Position numbers and translations under genes: made by a program. From contig JAQFVV010000278.1 in the NCBI GenBank assembly GCA_028023455.1, positions 186,001-250,000 on the forward strand: 64,000 nt of DNA. Reading direction: 5' to 3'. Below, piece after piece: positions 12,401 to 24,149 of this stretch (the first letter of the stretch is position 1; every line of letters starts with the position of its first letter). The stretch is from Epiperipatus broadwayi (taxonomy: Eukaryota > Onychophora > Udeonychophora > Euonychophora > Peripatidae). The notes beneath the pieces are model-generated. The model was not told the DNA's origin and did no database searches. It saw only the letters and a program-made list of their open reading frames with translations.

Positions 12401-13727
12401 ATAAGGATACATTAGTTTCTATATTATGCTATTAGAGTAATGCTAATAGTAAAGTGAACACATACTAGTACATGATGAAATAAGTAACAATAATACTTAA
12501 GTGATGTAGCAATTTAATTAATAAAGTTTAATTGTTTACATATGCTACATAAATATTATTTACATAAATTTTTCTGTATAATAATTGAAGTTCACTGATA
12601 TTTATTTAAAGTCTAAGTTTTGAAAACATACTTCAATGTTATTAATACAGCATTTTAAAGGATGTATAATTACTTATTAGGAATATGAGTTAATAACAGT
12701 GTAAACATATTGTATTATCATTTTCTTATTTTTATTTTCTTTGTTTTTCATAATTTTGAACTGTAAATATTGTAAATAAATTCTTAGTTGAAGTTAATGT
12801 AAATAAATTTGTTTAATTCGTTTTAAAAGTGTGTCGAGTTCATTATTTTACACCACAGTATTTGACAACAGATAATTTGAACAAACATAATATTTGCACA
12901 ATGTGAATTTATTAATATTATTTTAGAAATAAATACAATATTTTCCTGATTATCATTTATAAGAATTGATTGACATTATTACATCATATTACAATGGTCA
13001 TAGAGTAATTATAATGCATAATATAAGAGTACATTATTATTTATTGCCACAGATTATTGAATTATAAGATTTTGATCTATTCTAAAATTAAGATGCTATA
13101 TGAAAATAAAAGATATATATATTATTTATTTATTTAATGATTAATAATATAACAGAAATAGATAAGATTAAGTTATACCCTAAAATTAGTATTGAGTATT
13201 ATTATTATTGTTATTAGAATAAGTTAGGTGTATTTAGGTTGATATAAAATCCCATATCATACTTATTTACATGAGTTATTATTACTTTAAGATTATTAAG
13301 AAGAACCTGAGATTATTTTAGTTATATTTTAAAATTAAAAGTTAAGATTTATTTGTTTATTATTATTATTAAAGATAGTTTATTTTATTTTAAAAGCCAT
13401 AAGAATGCTGTAGATGTAGTATTAATTTAATAAGGAGGTAATAGTATTCTTATGCCATTGAGACAATGTCTTGGAAGATATTGACTCAATGTAAATCTAC
13501 TTATTCCTTTGTAACTTTACTTCATAGTCTCATGATTTTGATAAATACTTATTTAATTAGTACATACTATAGAACTATATTGATTTTGATAATTGATAAT
13601 AAATTTAATTAGAATATGATAATATAAAAGTAATTAAAAATAGATATGCAAATTTTAATTAAGCATTATAATTTAATTGAGCTAGTCGTATTTCAAACTA
13701 TATTATACATCGAGAAGTAAGGGTACA
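9474..13727 (+). repeat. 5' LTR (visible part)
   Basis: Collinear with 16,983-21,235 along its whole length. It has no long ORF. The visible start TTGTATGGGTCACC is 9 bp inside the LTR compared with the 3' copy. The last bases GGGTACA (13,721-13,727) are followed by the primer-binding region. Confidence 0.92.
10383..10416 (+). promoter_or_regulatory. LTR promoter candidate (CCAAT and TATA box), 5' LTR
   Basis: CCAAT at 10,383-10,387 and TATAAAAG at 10,409-10,416, followed by a TCAGTTCAATTG stretch. This is the only strong TATA box in an unusually GC-bearing island of the LTR, about 0.94 kb from the LTR start. If used, U3 is about 1 kb and R plus U5 about 3.3 kb. Confidence 0.5.
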
Positions 13728-13744
13728 AAGGGTAAGAAGGATTT

Positions 13745-13767
13745 TGGCGCCGGCAACGTGTGGGGCC
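13745..13767 (+). other. primer binding site, tRNA-Lys-like
   Basis: TGGCGCC, then GGCAACGTG, then TGGGGCC, starting 17 bp after the LTR end. The familiar tRNA-Lys PBS is TGGCGCCCAACGTGGGGC, so this differs by small insertions. Position and TGG start fit minus-strand priming. The gap from the LTR end is longer than usual. Confidence 0.65.
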
Positions 13768-13810
13768 TGATATGTTGGGATTATAATTTTATCAACCCGA
13801 TGGTTGGAAA

Positions 13811-13842
13811 AGAAGGATTTTTGCGCCCAATCGTTTTAGGCC
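13811..13842 (+). repeat. second, degenerate PBS-like copy
   Basis: AGAAGGATTTTTGCGCCCAA followed by TCG and a TTTTAGGCC end repeats the layout of 13,735-13,767 (AGAAGGATTTTGGCGCC...GGGGCC), offset by about 76 bp. This is a local duplication of the primer-binding region. Confidence 0.6.
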
Positions 13843-14479
13843 TAGATATTTAGTTAGGGATTAGGATATATGTAATTTAGGATAGTATATGTTAGGAGAA
13901 TAAAATGATAGGTATAATTATTTAATAAAAATAATGTATGTATTAAAATGTATACTTTAGGAGTTAGTGATTAGTATATTTATTAAACATAAATAATTAG
14001 TATTTTATAACAATATTTATAATTGATTAGATATTGATTATAAAAATAGAATAAAGATTTTATTAGTAAAGTTATTATATTTTCATGTGGTATCTATAAT
14101 ATGATTATTTAAAATTAAATACTATGTTGATTTTAAGTTAATAAGTAAATAAATATGTAAACTATGGAAATGTGGCAAACAACTATTTTATAATATGACC
14201 ATATCAATTCTTAAAATATTTAGATGAATACTTAATATCATATATTATGTGCAAATTGTCTGTGGATCATAGGTGTGAAAATTAATGACATGACACAATT
14301 TTGTTATTTGAAGTTATACAATTATTTAATAATAAATAGTGTAGAGTTTTCAAAGATACTATTTTATGATTAATTGTAGAAGTGAATTGAGTGGGGATGA
14401 GAAGGTTGATAGGGAATTATTTTGAAAAATATTGATAATAAATACTGCGTAATAATAGAATTGAATTTTAAAAATAAAA

Positions 14480-15907
14480 ATGAGTAATTGGGATAAAGAT
14501 CTAGAAGTTGAAATGTCCAATTTTGTTGTTGAGGATAATAGTTGTGTGGAGAGTAAAGAAATAGAGAAATTAGCAGATTCAGAAATAATATTAGAAAGTA
14601 CTCAAAATATGGATAATGAAATAGAGGAGGAGGAGATAATTTTTAAAACTGTAGAAAAAGAAGCAGTGAAAACTGAGAAAGATGTAGAGAACTTATCAAA
14701 GTCTGATTTTAAGAAATATTTTGAAATATTGATTCAAAGTATGAATTTAATGAAAGAGGATAATAATTCTATTAAGAAGGAAATGAAAGAAATGAGTATA
14801 AATATGAATATGAAATTTGATACTATTATAGAGGAGAGTAAAAAATTTAGAGAAGAAATGAAAAATTCTTTTAAAGAAATAAGAGAAGAGAGAAATTCTT
14901 TAAGAGAAGTAATGAAAGATAATTCTGAAAATATAAAGAATTATGGAAAAGTAATAGTAGATAGAATGGATAATCTAGATAAAAGATTGGGTAAAAATGG
15001 GGAAGTACTTAAATCTATAAAGTTAGACATAATAAAAAGTTATGATAAAAAAGAAGAATTTTTAGACAGAAAATTGAGAGAAATTTCAGAAAACATAATT
15101 AAAAGTGTTAAAGAGCAAATAGAAGAATCTACTGGCCAATATCAAGTAAAAAATAATAAGTTAGATCAGAGAATAGAGAGTAATAATTTAAATGTAAAAG
15201 ATGAAATTTATGAAGTAAAGAATGATATAAATCATATTAATGAAGAAGTTAGAAGTATTAAAGAAAATGTAGTTCAGAATAAAAAAGAGATTCCTGTAAA
15301 ATCTATTGAAATAATTAATAGTAGGAATGAGTTATATAAAAGAATACTGGAAAATCCCAAAGCGTATTTTAAATTAACTAATGAAATGATAGGAATGTGT
15401 AAATCCTATGAAAAGTTAGTTGGAGAAAGAACTATAGATCAAATTAATAATTTTAAGAAATATTATGTTGATGATAAAAGATTTGGGAGATTTACGAAGG
15501 TAAAATCAAAATCTTCAAAGCAAAAGTATTTAGAGTTGTTGGAGCATGAATTATTAAAAATTATAGATATCAGTGGTAATAAATTTAAGAATAAACTGCA
15601 AGAAGTGATATCTAAATGTATTATTGATGATAAAAATATTCATGTACAAGCTGATATTTTTAAAGAAATATTATTTGAAGGAATTAGGAACTTAATACCT
15701 AATGATGAAGTTATAAATGGAAAATTTAATTGGAATAAAGGTTTAAGCAAGATAAAAGTAAGACTTAAATATCCAAAGCATGAGAAATTTATAACAGATT
15801 TTCTTGAGAATAATCTTAATAAAGGAAAGAAGATAGGAAAAGTTAAGGTGAGATTTAAGAAAGGAGAAAGAAAATTAAAGTTTAGATTTAGAGAAGAAGA
15901 TATCTAA
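14480..15907 (+). CDS. 475-aa coiled-coil, gag-like protein of the giant-LTR element
   Basis: This is the only intact long ORF in the window. The ATG at 14,480 follows AAAAATAAAA and has no upstream in-frame alternative of note. Residues 1-70 are acidic (an EIEEEE tract near residue 47). About 75-270 is a long Lys/Glu-rich region with heptad-like spacing, so probably coiled coil. About 285-420 looks globular and helical, with one Cys-containing GMCKSYEKLVGER segment. The last 50 residues are strongly basic (KGKKIGKVKVRFKKGERKLK), suited to nucleic-acid binding. There is no CCHC zinc knuckle, protease or RT motif. Its place between PBS and PPT, plus coiled coil and basic tail, suggests a gag-like packaging protein, but I recognise no family. 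Because the LTRs are nearly identical and the frame is intact, the protein may still be functional. Confidence 0.8.
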   Translation: MSNWDKDLEVEMSNFVVEDNSCVESKEIEKLADSEIILESTQNMDNEIEEEEIIFKTVEKEAVKTEKDVENLSKSDFKKYFEILIQSMNLMKEDNNSIKKEMKEMSINMNMKFDTIIEESKKFREEMKNSFKEIREERNSLREVMKDNSENIKNYGKVIVDRMDNLDKRLGKNGEVLKSIKLDIIKSYDKKEEFLDRKLREISENIIKSVKEQIEESTGQYQVKNNKLDQRIESNNLNVKDEIYEVKNDINHINEEVRSIKENVVQNKKEIPVKSIEIINSRNELYKRILENPKAYFKLTNEMIGMCKSYEKLVGERTIDQINNFKKYYVDDKRFGRFTKVKSKSSKQKYLELLEHELLKIIDISGNKFKNKLQEVISKCIIDDKNIHVQADIFKEILFEGIRNLIPNDEVINGKFNWNKGLSKIKVRLKYPKHEKFITDFLENNLNKGKKIGKVKVRFKKGERKLKFRFREEDI

Positions 15908-16060
15908 TAATTAAGACAAATAATTCTTAAAGAAGATGTGTATTTGATAATGTATTATGGCATTATATTATATTAGTATTTTTTTTTTTTTTTTGTAAAA
16001 CAAACATAAGATATTTCTATGTTAGCAACCTTCAAAGTAGGTGAAATGCCTTTATGTTAA

Positions 16061-16128
16061 CCACACCAGATGGGGAAAAAGTGACGTATAATGCAAGGAG
16101 TTTAATTCCCTTTCCTTCTGATGTGTGA
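16061..16128 (+). repeat. imperfect hairpin in the 3' untranslated part of the element
   Basis: CCACACCAGATGGGGAAA (16,061-16,078) can pair imperfectly with CCCTTTCCTTCTGATGTGTG (16,108-16,127). The stretch 16,020-16,135 is much less AT-rich than the rest of the internal region. It could be a packaging or transport signal or a remnant; no function is shown. Confidence 0.4.
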
Positions 16129-16960
16129 GTTACAATTTTAAAAAATAATGTGAATAAATATTTTAATGTAATATTTAAATACTTGCTTTATTCACATAAG
16201 AAAATAATTTATTATGTGATAAATTAGCAGAATAAGTAAAGATTTAGCTGAAGAAGTTTACAAAGTATGTATAATAAGATGTTATTTATCAAGTTAGTAA
16301 ATGATAGTTTAAGGAGAAATAAGGTTTTGTCAGAATGACTAAAATAAAAGTGGAATTAGCTGTTAAGGTAAATATTTTAAGCAAAAAGTTGAATAATAGA
16401 GATAGAAATTATAAAAACTCATGTGTTTAAAGTATATGTAAGTAGATCTTATGAAAGATTAATTTATATTATAGTAGTGATCATGAAATTGATCGATCTT
16501 AAAGGATCAAGTTAATTTCTTTAAAATGAAAAGTATATAGATTTATTAAACAATGATCTATGAAATTGCTGATGAAACTAGCAATAAATTTGGAAATAAA
16601 ATACATAAAGTAGTTTAAAATATAGTATTAACTATAGGAATATGTATTTACAGTAGTTTATTTAAAAGGTGTATTTAAAAGAATTTAAATATTTAATGTT
16701 TATAGAAATATTAGGGAAGTAAAAGTAACCTAATTAAGAGATGAGTCAAGAAAAGTGAAACTTATTTTATAAAGTAAAAGAAAATTATTGTGGTTTTATT
16801 TAAAAGTGTTTTCTAATTGAGATTTAAGATGATATTTCAATGCTTTATAAAAATTTTATGTTAAAGTAGTTTATTATAATATTTAATGATAAGAAAGATG
16901 AAAATGATAAATGTGGATTAAATAAGATGAAGATAGATGTTAAATTTAAAATTTTATCCG

Positions 16961-16969
16961 AAGGAGGGG
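16961..16969 (+). other. polypurine tract (plus-strand primer)
   Basis: AAGGAGGGG lies 4 bp before the 3' LTR start TGTGCCC (16,974). Purine run and position are as expected for plus-strand priming. Confidence 0.75.
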
Positions 16970-16973
16970 AATA

Positions 16974-19900
16974 TGTGCCCTTTTGTATGGGTCACCAGCT
17001 AATTTTTGTGCTAATCTATTAAAAATTTTAAATTTAAGTTATATTTGAATATGTGATGTTAATTTTGCTTATGGTAATATTTCAAAGGGTTTAATTAAAG
17101 CAATCTATGAGTATTTGATATGTGAAATTGTGCTGAAATTGAGAGAGACATTTTAATGATGATTATTATAATATATGGTTGGAAAAAAAACTGGCCATAG
17201 TTAATATTGCATTAATATATTTAATAAGTAGGTATTTAAAACTAAAAGTGTTTAAAAGACAAGTTAAAATTAAATGCATATATTTATAAAAGAATATAAA
17301 TATTTTAATTATTATAAGTACATAAATAGAAGATTAATATTTGATTTCAATAATGTCGAATTATTAATTTAAAATCTGTTATATTATCTTATTTATTTTT
17401 AAAAAAATATTTATTTTAAAAATGCAATTGTTAGTTATTTTTAGATTATGAGAAGCGTTTCTTTTATTGTAAAAAAAAAACAGATGTTAGTTAAATACGC
17501 ACACATGCTTGGAAGTTGTTTAGTAAAGTTGCAGAACTATTTTAAAAATTATGTTATAAAATTTATAAATAATACGTGAGTTATCACGAGATAAAATAAA
17601 GATAAATCAATGTAGAATATTAAATCTGATTTTTAAAAAATATTGCTTTAAAAGTATAACGTATAAAAAGATTTAGTGTATTTTAAATAATCTTATAAAA
17701 GTTAAAATTATAATCAAGTCAGTAAGAATATTTTTAAAAAATGTTTAATAGATTTAAATAAACGATAAAGATTATTTTAGAAATTTGATAATGTAATAAA
17801 TATTAAATATTAAATAAGTCATTATTTATTTTATTTTTGTGTTGTTGATAAATATGTAAATAAGCCAGCAAAGTTGATTGTTTAAATGTACCAATCAAAT
17901 TAGAAGTTTCTTCCGGTATAAAAGCTCAGTTCAATTGTTAGGAGAGGACTCTGTGATTGATTTTTCAAGTTAATTGTGTTATTAAAAATAGCTACGTAAA
18001 TTTTGTAGACGCTTTTAAAATCATTTTTCAAAATTATAAGAGTGTCTTGTAAATAAGTTATAGAAATTTTAAATGATAAACATGCAGTATTAATTTAATT
18101 TTTTCCCTATCAATCGTCTCTATAAGCTCAATTTACATGCAAATGGTCATGGGAACATCATATATAGTGAAAATATATCGGAAACTTTATACTAGAAGTA
18201 TGACAAACGCTGGATTAGTTCGGAAAATTACGAGATGGAGAAAAGTAGTATTTTGGACAGTATATAATTTTAAAAGCTAATTACTAGTGACTATTAGAAA
18301 ATAGATATTTTAGAGAATAAAATACTTTTTTATGAAGAAAGTATTTTTGCAAGCTATAAATTTAAAAATATATCTTAAGTAAAGATATTAAAAATGAAAG
18401 TAGTTTTATAAATACTTGCCTTGTTAAGTCTTTATGTTTAAAAGACTGAATGTTGATAATTTTGAAAGGCAAATAAGTTGAAAATATATTAACTAAAAGT
18501 CTTAATATAATAAAAATTATTATATTGAAATAATTTAAACGCTGGTCGTTTATAGATAAAGAAGCTTATTCTTACCTGGATATTTTGGTTATGGAATGTG
18601 CAAGTAATATGTGGATGTCCAAGTTAATTTAAAAAAATAATTAAATATAAATTTTTATAAACTATAGACTAAATTAAAATAATAACTTTTGAATAATATT
18701 TTTAAAAGAACTAAACCAGGATCCTATAAACTATTTTTAATTTTATTTTATTTTCTTGTGGGAACTTATTTTTAAAAAAGAACATTTTCGTTTTTCATAA
18801 ACTTTTAAAAAAACACGTGATGGACCGGAAACAGGAAATGGTGTGCTAGTGAATATGTGCCTAGGATTAAAAAACTTTATGGTGAAAAGGAAACATCGCT
18901 GGAGTTATGTAATATGAATTTTGTTTTATTTATCTAATATAAAAGTTAAATATTATTAATCTATTAAAAATAAGATAGGTACATTTCTTAAAATAATAAC
19001 TAAAGTAATATAATAATTAATTGCATAAATTTATTTTATAATTAATATAACACGGAATATATATTAAAGAATGATCGTGAGTATAAATGTAAATTATTTT
19101 ATGAAGCTGTAATTCCGAAGAATATTGGAAGATGGACTGTACATTAAATCATTATTGATGGTAAAAATTGTATAATAATAATAATTTTAATGTATTTAAT
19201 ATGTTTTCTTTAGATCAACCGAATGATATGTTATTGTTGAATGAATGTATGAATATTTTAAAAATACACACACATTATATTGGCAGTAACAGTTTTATTT
19301 AAATATGCATAATTTGAATTTATGATATAAATATGATACAACATTACATAATAAGCTTAGAAATAATTATATGATTCTTTCGTAAATAAATTTTTATTTT
19401 TATTTTTATTATTATTATGTTGGAGTATTAGAATTATATTTATTATTCATACAAGTAATTATTTTATTTCAAGTTAGGAATAGATTTAAAAGTCTATATT
19501 TTACTGTTGTTTTATTGGATAAATTAAGTTAAGTTTTATGTAGAAGTTTATGTTGGATTAAAGATTTACCGAAAATAGATGACGAAGTATAAATAGTTTG
19601 GATAATTAGTATTTATTTAAAGTTGAAAGTTGTTTTTCCGGAAATTTTAAATAAGTTTTAGAGGATGTTTTGTAGATAAAAGTTTATTAAGAAGGAGTAG
19701 AATAACACATAAAGTAAAGTAATAATTTCACACAGAAAAGAATCATAGAATTTATCTAATATAATACTTTATGAATTTGAAATTGATTAATAATTTAAAT
19801 ATTATTATTTTTAACAGTACATATATGTAATGCATATTTGATAAAACATGTAGCATGAATTATAATAAGTGAAATATAAAATTATAATCAATTATTTGTT

Positions 19901-21235
19901 ATTACATTATAAGGATACATTAGTTTCTATATTATGCTATTAGAGTAATGCTAATAGTAGAGTGAACACATACTAGTACATGATGAAATAAGTAACAATA
20001 ATACTTAAGTGATGTAGCAATTTAATTAATAAAGTTTAATTGTTTACATATGCTACATAAATATTATTTACATAAATTTTTCTGTATAATAATTGAAGTT
20101 CACTGATATTTATTTAAAGTCTAAGTTTTGAAAACATACTTCAATGTTATTAATACAGCATTTTAAAGGATGTATAATTACTTATTAGGAATATGAGTTA
20201 ATAACAGTGTAAACATATTGTATTATTATTTTCTTATTTTTATTTTCTTTGTTTTTCATAATTTTGAACTGTAAATATTGTAAATAAATTCTTAGTTGAA
20301 GTTAATGTAAATAAATTTGTTTAATTCGTTTTAAAAGTGTGTCGAGTTCATTATTTTACACCACAGCATTTGACAACAGATAATTTGAACAAACATAATA
20401 TTTGCACAATGTGAATTTATTAATATTATTTTAGAAATAAATACAATATTTTCCTGATTATCATTTATAAGAATTGATTGACATTATTACATCATATTAC
20501 AATGGTCATAGAGTAATTATAATGCATAATATAAGAGTACAATATTATTTATTGCCACAGATTATTGAATTATAAGATTTTGATCTATTCCAAAATTAAG
20601 ATACTATATGAAAATAAAAGATATATATATTATTTATTTATTTAATGATTAATAATATAACAGAAATAGATAAGATTAAGTTATACCCTAAAATTAGTAT
20701 TGAGTATTATTATTATTGTTATTAGAATAAGTTAGGTGTATTTAGGTTGATATAAAATCCCATATCATACTTATTTACATGAGTTATTATTACTTTAAGA
20801 TTATTAGAAGAACCTGAGATTATTTTAGTTATATTTTAAAAATTAAAAGTTAAGATTTATTTGTTTATTATTATTATTAAAGATAGTTTATTTTATTTTA
20901 AAAGCCATAAGAATGCTGTAGATGTAGTATTAAGTTAATAAGGAGGTAATAGTATTCTTATGCCATTGAGACAATGTCTTGGAAGATATTGACTCAATGT
21001 AAATCTACTTATTACTTTGTAACTTTACTTCATAGTCTCATGATTTTGATAAATACTTATTTAATTAGTACATACTATAGAACTATATTGATTTTGATAA
21101 TTGATAATAAATTTAATTAGAATATGATAATATAAAAGTAATTAAAAATAGATATGCAAATTTTAATTAAGCATTATAATTTAATTGAGCTAGTCGTATT
21201 TCAAACTATATTATACATCGAGAAGTAAGGGTACA
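16974..21235 (+). repeat. 3' LTR, complete, 4,262 bp
   Basis: Starts TGTGCCCTTTTGTATGG and ends AAGTAAGGGTACA (to 21,235). Matches the 5' LTR almost throughout. It contains many AATAAA-type signals, which are expected in such AT-rich DNA and so not informative. Confidence 0.92.
17891..17924 (+). promoter_or_regulatory. LTR promoter candidate, 3' LTR copy
   Basis: CCAAT at 17,891-17,895 and TATAAAAG at 17,917-17,924, identical to the 5' copy. It could drive transcription into the right flank. Confidence 0.45.
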
Positions 21236-21260
21236 ATATATATATATATATATATATATT
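21236..21260. repeat. (TA)n tract flanking the element
   Basis: ATATAT run directly after the LTR terminus. The same dinucleotide repeat precedes the gap on the left (8,946-8,971), consistent with insertion into a TA microsatellite. Confidence 0.8.
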
Positions 21261-21960
21261 GTAGCAGAACAGGTTTCTGGCCTTGCATAGCAATATACAT
21301 GATAGGCCATCAAAGTGGATGAGAAAGTTTATCTACAGTTCCTGAACTTATTGTCTTTGAGGAGATGACATGCTTGCATATGAATATATCTCAGGTACCT
21401 CCACATGTACCCCATAATTTGAGCTTAGGGAAAATATGCACAATGTTATACTTTGGGGAATATTCATGTGACTCTCTTTATTATATCAGGCATCTGATAA
21501 ATTAAAAAATGAATGACGAAAATATGGATGACCATCTTTTATTAATAATCATATGTTTAACAGATTTATTCACAATTATTATAATTTATTCAGCAAGAAA
21601 ATATAATAATAGCAATTGATTCATTTAGATATCTATTACTATTCCTTGATCAGTATGTTCAATATTCATTAATCAATTTCTCTTTTCCCCTGAAAGAGTA
21701 ATCAATACAAAAAAAAGAATTTTATACTTTATTATTTATAGGTATCCTTGCTTGCTAATTTAGAATTTAGTAAATCATTTTTTTTTTCCAACATATTTGC
21801 AGATCGATTCATGTTACATAACATGATAATGATTGGGAATCCCCCATTTTTATGATGATGTAGTTTAATAATAATAGAAAACGACCATTTATGCTAGAAG
21901 TTCTTAATTATATATATTGAAAAAAAAACAAGTAAATGAGAAAATGATTAGTATCAACAA
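21261..21960. other. AT-rich stretch, no gene seen
   Basis: No repeat or coding signal that I can support. Confidence 0.4.
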
Positions 21961-21975
21961 GCAAATAAGATTTGT

Positions 21976-22490
21976 CCATATATAAACATTTGGGTTGAAA
22001 GGATAGATGGATTCATTCTATCTTTTCCCAAAGACTTTATCTTGTGTTTGAAAAAGTGGGAATATTCATTTATATAGTTACATCTACAAAGCGCATGTGC
22101 ATTAGCTTATTAATATTACAGTTATTAAACATCGCATTATATAAAATAAATGTCTTGTTTATATATGTTTAATTTAATAGGAATGGCTTATTGTAAATTC
22201 TAGAAATTTCACAAGAGTCATTCATTCACATAGTAATAAAGTAATTTAAAGTGATCAATTAATATCTTCACGCTCTCATTTCCAAACACTTAAGTATTGC
22301 CCATATATAAACATTCAGGTTGAAAGGATAGATGGATTCATTCTATCTTTTCCCAAAGACTTTATCTTGTGTTTGAAAAAGTGGCAGTATTCATTTATAT
22401 AGTTACATCTACAAAGCGCATGTGTATTAGCTTACTAATATTACAGTTATTAAACATTGCACTATATAAAATAAATGTCTTGTTAATAAA
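21976..22490 (-). repeat. hairpin repeat, tandem copy (period about 324 bp)
   Basis: CCATATATAAACATT starts at 21,976 and again at 22,300, and the following ~190 bp are nearly identical in both copies. Each unit carries a hairpin: GATAGATGG paired with the later CTATCTTTTCCC region, inside a CAAAGACTTTATCTTG block. The unit is homologous, in the opposite orientation, to 53,187-53,648, and more distantly related to 29,720-30,165 and 56,430-56,680. There is no ORF. Confidence 0.75.
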
Positions 22491-22494
22491 TAAC

Positions 22495-24149
22495 AATGTA
22501 AATGTATAAGAATTGGTATTTAATGATGCAAAATATAAAGTCTTACCTCTAACCTGGTGATTATCATATTCATCTTCAAGAAAGTTTTTCCCTGATCCTA
22601 TATTTTATTTTATTTAAAATTAAGTTAGCAATATTTTCCCCCTTTTCTAGCATATCAAAAATATACATATCCCCATTTTGATCTATGGTAAAATTGAAAA
22701 AAAAAATAGATACATAAAATTAATTATATGATACCAACCTAAGAAAAATCAAGAGTCCATAAAAGGAAAATATGCTAAAAAGATTATGGGGATCTTATTT
22801 ATACAGTTCATTATCCAATTAGTTGGGTTTGAATGTTTTGGAACATGCACAATGGTAATCCAAATTTCCCTTTCCATTTAGTATTGCTTTAAATTATCAA
22901 GATCATATTTTCAGATCGAAGTAGTAAAGTTGGTAGTGCTTTCACCAGAGATGAACAGATGCTGTTTCATGTTGAATTCATTTTGGTGGTTACAGCTTCA
23001 TGGGTAGTGAGTCTCTTTCTACATGGGAACTTTATAATTAGCAACTCATGGTTATATGTGTTGCAGTCTAATTAGTTAATTAAAGTCACTGAGCTTGTTG
23101 AATAGATAGGTCTTAACTTTTTGGAATTTCAAGTTGGAATTGGGGTAACTATTTGGCTAAAGAGATTGAAAATCTTTTTGGTTTATCGAATAATTTTACA
23201 GCTATTTCTGAAATTTTTAATTAAAACTCCTTTAGTTTGTTGAATTTAAATCAATTCACTTTCATTTTAGCTATTATCCATCTTCGATGAAATCTTCTAG
23301 TTGGAGGTTTTACTTTTGCGGCTGCCAACCTTTATATTGAAATGACAAGTTCGATCCTGGCTTACAAAATATACTTGTTGATTAGTCAGAAAGAGTTTTT
23401 GATCTGATCTTTTAAAGGGAAGATCATTTTGTATACATATCCACTGATGATCACCAAAACAATGTTGTTCTTTTTAAATGTGAATCAATACTTTTAATGT
23501 AGTGAGTTTGATGTTGTGCATGGATTTGATTATTTATATTATGTGTTATATATATATATATGTGTGTGTGGTGGATTCATAACAATGAAATTTTATTTAT
23601 TTATTTCCTTTACATTTTTGTGATTTTATTGCTTGTGTCTACATAAGATCATATTTTTTCTTGTATTGTTATAATATGTGCATGTCAAATAATAGTTCAC
23701 TTAAGAGTTTATAATAAAGGTAAGTATAAATATTTAAGTTTTAGTTGTTTAGTTTCGGTTGAAAATTTTTAACACACATTTGTTTATCAATTATATAAAC
23801 AATTATTATTTTCTCATATAAAATGTTTATAAACATTTTTATTTTCCAGGAATATGTTTTATTTGGGTTAAAATCTCTTTATATATATATATAAAACTTA
23901 CACATTGTATGTAGAGAATATTGTTATGGTGAGTATTGATGTTGAAGTAGGTAAGGGTGTTTAATGATTCTTGGTGGAATATGTATACATATGCTAAATT
24001 TCACAAATTGGATTGTCTATATAATGTCACAATTTAATAAAATCTCAAAAAACATTGAAAGTGGTATGATTTTTATCTACAAAAAACAGTAAAAAAATAA
24101 CTAAATTATTATCATCACGATATATCTTAAACTTTATAATACACTGCAA
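22495..24149. other. spacer, no gene seen
   Basis: AT-rich; a slightly GC-richer patch at 22,900-23,450 has no frame of note. (TA)n with GT at 23,546-23,570. Confidence 0.4.

Larger units (their letters stand above)
9474..21235 (+). mobile_element. young non-autonomous LTR retrotransposon with ~4.26-kb LTRs
   Basis: Layout: 5' LTR (predicted start about 9,465, inside the gap; visible from 9,474) to 13,727; internal region 13,728-16,973; 3' LTR 16,974-21,235. The LTR begins TGTGCCC and ends GGGTACA, a 7-bp imperfect inverted terminus of the TG...CA type. A tRNA-Lys-like PBS follows the 5' LTR, and AAGGAGGGG (PPT) precedes the 3' LTR. The only long ORF is at 14,480-15,907; no protease, RT, RNase H or integrase motif is seen. 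By eye the two LTRs differ by roughly 20 substitutions and 10 small indels, so the insertion is recent. The right flank is (TA)n and the left side of the gap is also (TA)n, so the target was probably a TA microsatellite. The proportions resemble plant LARD elements, but here an ORF is kept. Confidence 0.88.

Noticed and set aside
9474-21235. Plain segmental duplication instead of LTRs
   Set aside because: TG...CA ends with inverted termini, a PBS after the left copy and a PPT before the right copy are all in the right places.
21976-22490. Canonical hammerhead in the hairpin repeat
   Set aside because: No CTGANGA box was found on either strand of the unit, so I list it only as a structured repeat.
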